Assembly (NCBI GenBank): GCA_022828595.1
Contig: JAKGHH010000005.1
Coordinates: 28,656,193-28,720,192 of the forward strand
Length of the DNA: 64,000 nucleotides
Origin: Nelumbo lutea
Lineage: Eukaryota > Streptophyta > Magnoliopsida > Proteales > Nelumbonaceae
Reading direction: 5' to 3'
Positions 55,640-64,000 of the stretch are shown here, piece by piece. The notes beneath the pieces were generated by a model. The model made no database searches, was not told the DNA's origin, and was given only the letters and a program-made list of their open reading frames with translations. Made by a program: the position numbers and the translations under genes. Position 1 is the stretch's first letter. Each line of letters starts with the position of its first letter.

Positions 55640-58600
55640 AAACAAGCAGGGGGAATAGATTGTTGTGTGATTTATGCAAAGTTAACATGCAAGTGTACCT
55701 TAGTCAAATGTGCGTATAATGATGAGAAAAGTGTCGATCCCACAGAAACTAGATCATAGTACCAAATCGATTTTAAACTAACCTAAGTTGAACTCGTGAA
55801 CCAATTGAATGAATAAAAACTAAAAGAATTAATGCAAATCTAAGAGCTTAATAAAAACTAAATTGATGGATGAATGCAGCTAGGGTTTAGATTTCATTAA
55901 ATCAAGGTTACATAATTACCTATTTAATCCTCAAGACCGAAATTATTCTAAGGTATATTAAAGTTATTTGCATGTGATGGTGGATTTTCCTAAATTAATT
56001 AATAAGCTTTCCCAAGTCATATTAATCCTTTATTAATCCAATTCTACCATCAAATTTCTAAGTGGTTGTCAAAAGGAAAAATAAGCATTAATTTCTTTGG
56101 AAACCTCTAATCGTAGAAGGGGATTTGACTCACTAAGCTTCATTGATTCCCACACATGAGCTAATCAGTTTTTGATATCATAGTCTATCATGCGATTTTT
56201 ATTGCCTAGGGATCTAATTCATAACAATCATTTGGTCAGTCATGCATGAATCATCAAATCATTAAAATATTGGCCAATTCTTTTAAAGCATTAAGCATAG
56301 CGATAAAAATTCCTCATGCAAATAATAAATGTATTGAATTGAATTAAACAAATAACTATATAATCTTAAAATGAAAATCCATCTAAACACTAACTAAGAA
56401 AATTTAGCTAGACATCATTAAATTCAACATACTCAAGAAAATTAAAGGGGAAACATAAAAAGAATACATCAAAGAATGAATAGAATAGCAAGAAAACTTT
56501 AGCCTTTAAAGGTAGAAGACAAGTGCAACAACTAAGCCTTTCTCTCTCTTGAATTCAGATTCTTCCTCTCCTTCTCTAGCGTGCTGAAATTGATTCATCT
56601 TCCATTCTGATGTGCTAAGACTGCTTCCTCTTTTCTTCTCTGTTAAATTCTCTCTAAGGATGTGCCCATTTTTCTTGAGTCTGTGGTCCTTTTTATAGTT
56701 AACCTCCCCTCAATTTCTTCTCAATGCAGACTCCTAATTCAACACAAATTAAGTCTCTTAGTCTTTATCTCAATTGAATTCCTATCTCTTTTGCACTGCC
56801 AAATGCTAGGCACAAAACTTGTAGTTCGAATTTCACTTGTTGGCGTAGGAATTAGGTTGAGTGATAAACATAAGAGTTGTAAACTCAATCCGAGTTGTAG
56901 GCAGAAAGTTATGCCCAAAATGCGGGAACTATATCAAAACATGAAATTTCTTGATTTTTGTACATACATATCAAATCCGATTTCAACGGATTCTCTCCTT
57001 CATGGCTACATCATGGAGCATCATTGCTGCATGGTCATTCCTCTATGATTATCTTGATCAATTAAATCGAATTCCTGCTTAAAATTGCACAATTTAAGCT
57101 CCAAATAATCTTGCAAGACAATTTCATCATAACTAATGCAATACCATGCTAATTCCAAAAACATTATTACCCAAAATCATCAAGTTAGATGTATGAAAAT
57201 ATGTACAAATATAGGCTAATCAAATACCCCCAAACTTAGCTTTTAATCGTCCTCGATCAAAATATGAACAAAAACATACTTAAACTCATGAATTGATCAT
57301 TCTTTGCTTATCTTGATTTTCCAAAGTATATGCCTCAAAGTTTGTATAAGGTATATAACTTAGAAAGTATTCAAAATACCATCCAAGAATTATCATGAAT
57401 TTTATGCTAACAAAATCTCATCATGAAAATTGAAGTGTGTGTGTGTGTGTGTGCGTGTGTGTTTTGCCAATTTTTGAGTGTTCTGCATGCTTCTTAGCTC
57501 AAATTATGCAAACCAATGGATCTTTGAAGTTTTTGGATATTCCATAGGCTTGCTCTTCATAGTCCTTCTCTACTAATATAGACAACCATAAAACTTTAGA
57601 TCAATAGGTCTTTATTAAGTTTGTAGTGTGAGGCCTAGGTAGGGATTAACAAAAAAAGGATAAGGAATTACAAAGCAAGAGAGCATAGAAGGACATGCAC
57701 ATATAAATGTACTCTCAAGATATTTCCATATTTTTTATTTTTCACATGTATTACAACCCCCAAATTTATTTCTTTTGATCTTCTTGGGTAGTGAATAAAT
57801 TTTTTCAGTAATAATTTTAGGCGCATGATATATTTCTAAAGCCTATTTTCTTTCTTTCTCAACACTTTTTTTTTGTTTCTTTTTCTTTCATCTTCCATTC
57901 TTTCATTCATCAACATCATTGTGCAAAATTAAGCTCTCTTTAAGGATAGATCATGTTTTTTTTGGGTTTGACAGATTAAGTATAATGAGTGTTAAAGAAA
58001 AGAATTTGAATGGTGGCTAATCATATGCTTTGCATTTGACATTCTTTTGAAAAGGCTCAAAAGGGTAACTAAGGATTGAAATATATCAAGGTTAGCTTGA
58101 AAAGTTTCAAACGATCCAAAAATGGCCCAAATCATCTCTAAAGTAATATGTTGTCTAGGATTTCTCCTCAAAGGCTAATCAAACAAGTTCTAGAATATCA
58201 CATAATGATCATATTGTTCCATATAGATCACATAATCATTCGCCAAGTTGCACACAATTCACAAGATCATGGCATAATGTGCTCAAAAATTTCAACTTTC
58301 ATGATACAATAGAATTAACACGAGAATCAATTAATCATCAGGATTAGAATTTATCTTCATTTTCTAAGTCATATTCGATTTCAATCAAGAATTATCATAG
58401 GCTTTTAGTCATCAAGAAAAATTCAGCAATCACAAAATTAAGCTAAAGCATATTTCAAATTTTTTTTGGTGCAATCATATCATTCTCTCAGGTTCACAAA
58501 AATTAAAAAAAAAATTTGCAATCTTCTCGCCCCCCCCCTAAACTTAAATTTAACATTACTCTCAATGTTAAGTAAATTAAAGGGTGAAAAGAAGGGAAAG

Positions 58601-58730
58601 AAACTTCCTTTCGAGTTGGTCTTGGTTTTAGCTTTATATGCTGAAATTTCTTGTCCATAGACTCCAAAATTGCAACCTACATTTCATCAATCAAAAGAAA
58701 AGAAGGAAACAACAATAACAAGAAAAAGCA
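55640..58730 (-). other. 3' non-coding region of the gypsy element
   Basis: Contains the phrases GTGTACCTTAGTCAAATG and AGTGTCGATCCCACAG near 55695-55745, and CCCCCAAACTTAGCTTTTAA near 57230. In my experience such text is typical of the region between pol and 3' LTR of plant gypsy elements. A (GT)n microsatellite lies at 57437-57463. No coding sequence. Confidence 0.5.
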
Positions 58731-58734
58731 AAAA

Positions 58735-60145
58735 TTAAAAAAAAAAACTTAAAAGGAAATAAAGAAACATGAAACAATTAGATTTTCCTAAAATGCATAA
58801 ATGAAAAAAAAACTTAAAAGGAAATAAGTTATAGTCGTTAGTTTCATTAGATACTTCAATTGCACCATGAGGAAAAACTCTAGTTATTATGTATGGACCA
58901 CTCCATATTGACTTTAGTTTGCCCAGAAAAAGCTTCAATTTAGAATTATAAAGAATAACTTTGTCTCCAACTGTGAACTTTTTCTTTTTAATGTGCGCAT
59001 CATGCCATGCCTTGGTTCTTTCTTTATAAATTCTAGAATTCTCATAAGCTTGGTGCCGCCATTCTTCAAGTTCATTCAATTGCATCTTTCTTTGTTCACC
59101 TGCAACTTGCAAATCAAAGTTAATCAGTTTCATTGCCCAATATGCTTTATGCTCTAATTCAACAGGGAGGTCACAAGCCTTACCAAACACCAACCTATAA
59201 GGAGACATTTCAATGGGTGTTTTGAAAGCTGTCCTATAGGCCCAAAGTGCTTCATCCAATTTCATTAATCAATCATTCCTAGATAAGCTCATAGTCTTTT
59301 CCAAAATACCATTCAATTCCCTATTTGAAATTTCTACTTGTCCACTAATTTGGGGATGATAGAGGGTAGCAATCTTATGGGTAACATCATATTTAATTAA
59401 TAAATTATCAAACTGTTTATTGCAAAAGTGTTTACCTTCATCACTAATGATAGCCTTTGGTGTACCAAATCTAATAAAAATAATTTTTTTTCAAGAATTT
59501 GATTATAACCTTAGCATCATTAATGGGACATGCAATTGCTTCCACCAATTTACTCACATAATCAACAACAACAAGTATATAATCATTATTGAAAGATTTT
59601 GAAAAAGGACCCATGAAATCAATGCCCAAAACATAAAAAATATCACAAATAAGAATATTGTTTAGGAGCATCTCATTTTTCCTTGATATATTACCTGTCC
59701 GTTGGCATCGATCAAAAGAACTTACATAGGCATAAGCATCTTTGAATAATGTAGGCCAATAAAATCCACTTTGTAAAACTTTTGCTGCTGTCTTGGATGA
59801 TCCATGGTGTCGACCTGCTTCTCTGTCATGACAAAAGCTAAGTATACTCTGCACCTCTTCCTTTGGTATGCATCTTCTCACCATGCCATCTACACAAATC
59901 TTGTATAGATACGGTTCCTCCCAAAGATAGTGTTTTACATCAGATAAAAATTTTTTCTTTTGATGAAAAGAAATGCTAGGGGGCAACTTGTCACCTACAA
60001 GAAAATTAGCAAAATTAGCATACCACGGTTCATCATTATCATGCACAAAGCATAATTTCTCATAAAGAAATTCATCTTGCAAAGGGTGTTCATCCATACT
60101 CTCCACATACTCCCCATCCAATCTAGACAAGTGATCAACTACCAT
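58735..60145 (-). pseudogene. Gypsy integrase
   Basis: From 60145: PLQDEFLYEKLCFVHDNDEP, then the zinc-binding part HDREAGRHHGSSKTAAKVLQ and DRCQRTGNI (the first cysteine of the CxxC pair reads Ser). The catalytic core start follows, YVLGIDFMGPFSKSFNNDYI. After a break, 59265-58735 reads [60 protein letters not shown] and the chromodomain-less C-terminal part [15 protein letters not shown]. Confidence 0.85.
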
Positions 60146-60586
60146 GTTTTCGATGCCTTTATTGTCTTTGATTTTAGGTCAAATTCTTGCAACAATAAAA
60201 TCCATCTTATCAACCTAGGTTTTGCATTTGTTTTAACAAGTATATACTTCAATGCAGAATGGTCAGTATAGACAATCACTTTAGACAAGATCAAATAAGG
60301 TCTAAATTTTTTAATAGCAAATATTACAGTAAGTAGTTCATTTTTAGTTGTTGTATAATTTCTATGTCTCATTCATGGTTCTACTTGCATAATAAATGGT
60401 ATGAAATTTTCTGTCTATTCTTTGTCCTAAAACTACACCTAAAGTATCATCGTTTGCATCACACATGATCTCAAAAGGAAAATTCCAAATGAGAGCCAAA
60501 ACTATGGGAGTTTGGATCAATTTATCTTTTAAACAATTAAATGCATGCAAACAAGCGCTATCAATCACAAATGGTGCATCTTTCAC
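60139..60586 (-). pseudogene. Gypsy RNase H
   Basis: Two frames give DAPFVIDSACLHAFNCLKDK, FEIMCDANDDTLGVVLGQ, then [20 protein letters not shown] and [20 protein letters not shown]. Catalytic Asp (CDAND, YTDHS) and Glu (KNELL) residues are present; a frame break splits the domain. Confidence 0.85.
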
Positions 60587-60640
60587 TAAAAGATTAGTTA
60601 GAGGCCTAGCAATTTTAGAAAAGTCCTTAATGAACCTTTT

Positions 60641-61494
60641 CTAAAAACCTGCATGTCTTAAAAAACCTCTAACGTCTTTCAATGATTTTAGAGGGGGAAG
60701 TTTCTCAATTAGTTCAATTTTATCTCTATCCACTTCAATACCTTTAGAAGATATTTTGTGGCCGAAAGCAATTCCTTCCTTAACTATAAAATGACATTTT
60801 TCCCAATTAAGAACAATGTTAGATTTCTCACATCTTTTAAGCACCAAAGACAAACTATGCAAGCATGCATCGAATGAAGATCAAAAAACAGATAAATCAT
60901 TCATAAATATCTCCATAAAATCATCAATGGAATTCGAAAATAGAGATATCATGCATCTTTGAAAAGTAGCAAGGGCATTGCACAAACCAAAAGACATTCT
61001 CCTAAATGCAAATGTTCCATAAGGGCATGTAAATGTAGTTTTCTCTTGATCTTTAGGAGCAATAAGAATTTGGTGATAACCAGAATAACCATAAAAAAAC
61101 AATAAAATTCCTGACCAGCAAGTTTTTCAATCGTTTGATCAATAAAGGGAAGGGGGAAATGATCTTTTCTAGTAGCATCATTCAATTTCCTATAGTCGAT
61201 GCATACCCTCCAACCTGTTATTGTCCTTGTAGGGATTAATTCATTATTTTCATTTTCGACTACAATGGTCCCACCCTTTTTTGGCATAACTTGCACAGGA
61301 CTTACCCAAGAAGAATCAAAGATAGGAAAGATAATACATGAATCAAGCCATTTTATCACCTCTTTTTTTACTACCTCTTTCATATTAGGATTTAACTCCT
61401 TTGGGACTGCACCATAGGCTTGAATCCTTCTTCCATCATGATTTTGTGCATGTAAACTGATGGACTTATTCCTAGAATGTCGCCAATGCTCCAT
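60641..61494 (-). pseudogene. Gypsy reverse transcriptase
   Basis: Frames on the - strand give SSWVSPVQVMPKKGGTIVVE, GWRVCIDYRKLNDATRKDHF, PLPFIDQTIEKLAGQEFYCF, then GYSGYHQILIAPKDQEKTTF, CPYGTFAFRRMSFGLCNALA and the catalytic box as IFMNDLSVF (FMDD expected). The connection HKISSKGIEVDRDKIELIEK follows. Frameshift between motifs A and B, and an Asp to Asn change in the box. Confidence 0.87.
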
Positions 61495-61783
61495 CCAATC
61501 ACCCTTTTGTGTTCCCTAAGCACCCTTATCAACTTTTCTTCTTCAAGACCTGTCAAGTAAGAAAAATAATCACAGGTAATGTAGATGAATTCCCTAAATA
61601 AACATATTTTAAATGTGAAGGAAGAGGTTTAAGTTCAAGAGTAGGAGACTTCTCGATTGATGGCTTGGCTTTTGAAAAAGAGGAAGAAATATCCAAAGGA
61701 AATTTTTTTTCTCTTTTTGTCACGAATCCTCTTTGCTTTTCTCCCAAATAGCCTACGAGCTCCTTATGCCTCTCATCTAAAAT

Positions 61784-62526
61784 TTATTCATTCACATTAA
61801 AAGATTTAGCAATGCAATTTTCTATAGGATCATCTAACCTAAATGTATGAAATTTTCTTTCTACCAAATCATCAATGCAATCTATCATTAAGACTTCTTT
61901 TTCATCATTAGAATGTTTCATAGCCTTAAACACATTAAAAATAACTTTCTCATCATTAATCTTAAGGCTAAGTTTTCCTTGTTGGACATCAATTAAAGCT
62001 CTTCCTATGGCAAGAAAAGGTCTCCCTAAAATTAGGGGCATATCATAATCTTTTTCCATATCCAAAACGATGAAGTCAATAGGAAAAATAAATTTATCTA
62101 CTTTTTTACCAAAACATCTTCCACTACTCCCCTTAGATATTTGATACTTCTGTCAACCAATAATTATAGAGAAACATTGGTAGGTGTTGGCTCCTTCAAC
62201 CCAAGCTTCCTGAAGACAAAAAAATGCATCAAATTAATGCTTGCACCAAGATCACATAAAGCCTTATCAAAATTAATTTTGCCAATGGTGCACGGAATAG
62301 AGAAGCTCCCTGGATCCTTGAGTTTTGAAGGTAATTTATTTTGTAGGATTGCTGAGCAATCTTCATTAAGTTTTACCATCTCAAATTCCTCCAATTTTCT
62401 TTTGTTTGAAATTATTTCCTTCAAAAATTTGGCATAACTTGGCATATGAGAAATAGCATCAAGAAGATGAATGCTAATATGCAACTTTTGAAACACCTCT
62501 AGAAATTTAGCAAATTGCTTATCCAA
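61784..62526 (-). pseudogene. Gypsy aspartic protease
   Basis: KINFDKALCDLGASINLMHF holds the D-x-G-A-S active-site variant of Athila/Tat proteases. After a break, KDYDMPLILGRPFLAIGRAL and VQQGKLSLKINDEKVIFNVF give the second half, with the conserved ILGRPFL strand. Confidence 0.8.
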
Positions 62527-62589
62527 GTTAGCCTTAAGAAATCTTTTAGGAAAAAGGAAGAGGGAGTTTGTAGGATTTTAAATTAAGAG

Positions 62590-63313
62590 TAGAACTTCCC
62601 TTTTTCTCCATTGATGACTTGTAATCTCCTTCTTTGGCTTCAAGGTTTCGGCTTTCTTCCTCTTTTACCTGCTCATCATCTTTTTCTTATTTTCTAAGTT
62701 CTTTTCCACTTCGTAGAGTGATGGATTTTACTTGTTCCCTGGGATTCTTCTCGGTATTGCTAGGTAATACTCCTTGTGGCATTGCCAAAATTGCTTGAGC
62801 AAGTTGTCAAATTTGAGTTTCTATCCCTTGAATTCTTGCCTCCGTACTATTGATAAATTTTTCCATCATATCCTCTAAATTTGGCTTCTTCTCTTGTGAA
62901 TTTTGTTGTTGTTGTTGCTGAAAGCTGAGAGGTGCTCTTTATTGGTTATTACTCCAAGAAAAATTTGGATGGCTTCTCCATCCGGGATTGTAAGTTTTGG
63001 AATAGCGATTGAAATTGGACCTATTTCCATCATAAGAAACAAAATTAACTTGTTCAAAAGAAGAAGAAAATGGATTTGCTACTTGACAGTCTACACTAGC
63101 GTGTCCCCCTTGCCCACAAAGCTCACAAGAAGGGAAGGGAACAGGAGAAATACTCATAGCTGAAACCCCCAAATTTTCTAATTTCTTATTTAATGCAACA
63201 AGTTGAGCCGATAAAGTAGTGATAGAATCAACATTATAAATTCCAACTCCCTTTTTATTTTCTCTCATTGCCCCAATGATAGCTATTGGCTGCCATCTCC
63301 TCCAAAAGTTCAT
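62590..63313 (-). pseudogene. Gypsy gag C-terminal part
   Basis: The 63313-62939 frame contains the zinc knuckle CELCGQGGHASVDCQ (C-x2-C-x4-H-x4-C), then YSKTYNPGWRSHPNFSWSNN, a hallmark of Athila/Tat gag. A glutamine-rich stretch (CAACAACAACAACAAAATTC inverted) follows near 62900. Confidence 0.75.
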
Positions 63314-63567
63314 ATGATGAATTTATCTACAAAGTATGGACATGATTGATGAAACTAATTAAGGAATTAATGAAGATGAGAATTGTGTAGCCTAACCGAT
63401 TCATCACTCTCTTTCATAATATGAAAAAGTTTTACCCTAGGATAGGCCAAGAAGTGAAGAATTTTTTCTCATAACTAGCTTTGATCATTATGTTCAGTTC
63501 ACTCTGAAATTTTATTTTGGGCAATAATTTACAAAAATAATCAATAGTTAAGTAGGGACTTGTTTGT

Positions 63568-63790
63568 TTTAAAGTTCAAAATATCGATAGACTCTAATAC
63601 ATCTCAATACATTGAATAATGCATTTTTTTTAGTTTTTATTTTTCAAAATTTCAAATGGCCTATTTTTTATGTTATTTTATTATAAAATAAAAGATTTTT
63701 TTAAACCACTTAAAACAGGCGTATTGGCCTTAAAAAAATATAATATGATATGCCCAATACCAGACGAGTCATATTTTATAAAACATACGG
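63568..63790. mobile_element. Mutator-like MITE-related repeat
   Basis: AAAGTTCAAAATATCGATAG at the left and interior GTATTGGCC ... ATATGATATGCCCAATACC match the MITE family at 27899, 29315 and 38439. The right end is eroded. Confidence 0.5.
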
Positions 63791-64000
63791 TGATGGATCT
63801 AACAACCATCAATATTTTATAAGACATATAATGAAGGGTGACAATATCTGTTGGTAATATTGTATAAGATATACAATGACAGTTAACAATATTCGTTAGT
63901 ATTTTATAAGACATATAGTGATGAATCCAATATTTGTTGGTATATCTATACTATCTATAAAAGTACGAAAAGATGTAGCTGGCTTCTAGAATTTTCACTA

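Larger units (their letters stand above)
55640..63330 (-). mobile_element. Ty3/gypsy retrotransposon of Athila/Tat type, decayed
   Basis: On the - strand the order is gag zinc knuckle (63313-62875), protease (62526-61784), reverse transcriptase (61494-60641), RNase H (60586-60139), integrase (60145-58735), then about 3 kb of non-coding DNA to about 55640. The order PR-RT-RH-IN defines Ty3/gypsy, and the gag phrase YNPGWRSHPNFSW together with the long 3' non-coding region suggests Athila/Tat. Frames are broken in many places. No LTRs were identified in the window. Confidence 0.85.

Noticed and set aside
57434..57465. (GT)n run as a possible functional Z-DNA or regulatory element
   Set aside because: A plain dinucleotide microsatellite inside decayed gypsy non-coding DNA; nothing links it to a gene.
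1..64000. CRISPR arrays, rRNA, functional tRNA genes, prokaryotic operons
   Set aside because: No regularly spaced repeats with unique spacers, no rRNA-like blocks, and the only tRNA-like boxes belong to SINEs; the sequence is clearly plant nuclear DNA.

Overview
This is nuclear DNA of a flowering plant. It has spliced genes with very long introns and plant-type retrotransposons: LINEs with DUF4283 and zf-RVT/RVT_3 domains, Copia elements primed by tRNA-Met, and a Ty3/gypsy element of Athila/Tat type. It also carries hAT, PIF/Harbinger and Mutator-type MITEs and tRNA-derived SINEs. The species cannot be fixed from the sequence; a woody dicot or magnoliid would fit the intron and repeat load. 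Almost all open frames are transposon debris or chance.

Only two genes look functional. (1) A plant O-fucosyltransferase-family gene on the + strand occupies about 5.1-30.6 kb. Six exons are visible (5098-5295, 17882-18086, 18185-18352, 28418-28585, 28793-28983, 30419-30587). They join in one open frame of about 365 codons ending in a stop, and the N-terminal exons must lie upstream of the window. Its 12.6-kb and 10.1-kb introns are filled with nested LINE and Copia elements and MITEs. (2) A gene for subunit 8 of the mitochondrial cytochrome bc1 complex (QCR8) lies on the - strand. Its two exons (42143-41974 and 34546-34498) are separated by a 7.4-kb intron and give exactly 72 residues. The two genes are convergent, with about 4 kb of AT-rich DNA between them.

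Layout: 0-5 kb is LINE and Copia debris upstream of the first visible O-FucT exon. 5.3-17.9 kb is an intron with LINE fragments, two Copia remnants and a 1.08-kb hAT element. 18.4-28.4 kb is an intron with a pol-less Copia element with both LTRs and a 5-bp target duplication, plus LINE fragments and MITEs. 28.4-30.6 kb holds the last exons. 30.6-34.5 kb is AT-rich intergenic DNA. 34.5-42.1 kb is QCR8 and its repeat-filled intron. 42.4-55.5 kb is MITE-rich and holds degenerate fragments of three host genes (Lon protease, a GH43 glycosidase, a ubiquitin-conjugating enzyme). 55.6-63.3 kb is a decayed gypsy element on the - strand.

No new biochemical system is evident. The most interesting material is a Mutator-like MITE family with 9-bp target duplications, one copy having its empty site preserved in a neighbouring duplicate. 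Next come two adjacent host-gene fragments suggestive of transposon capture, a SINE split by a hAT MITE, and the tiny final exon of QCR8 behind a 7.4-kb intron.
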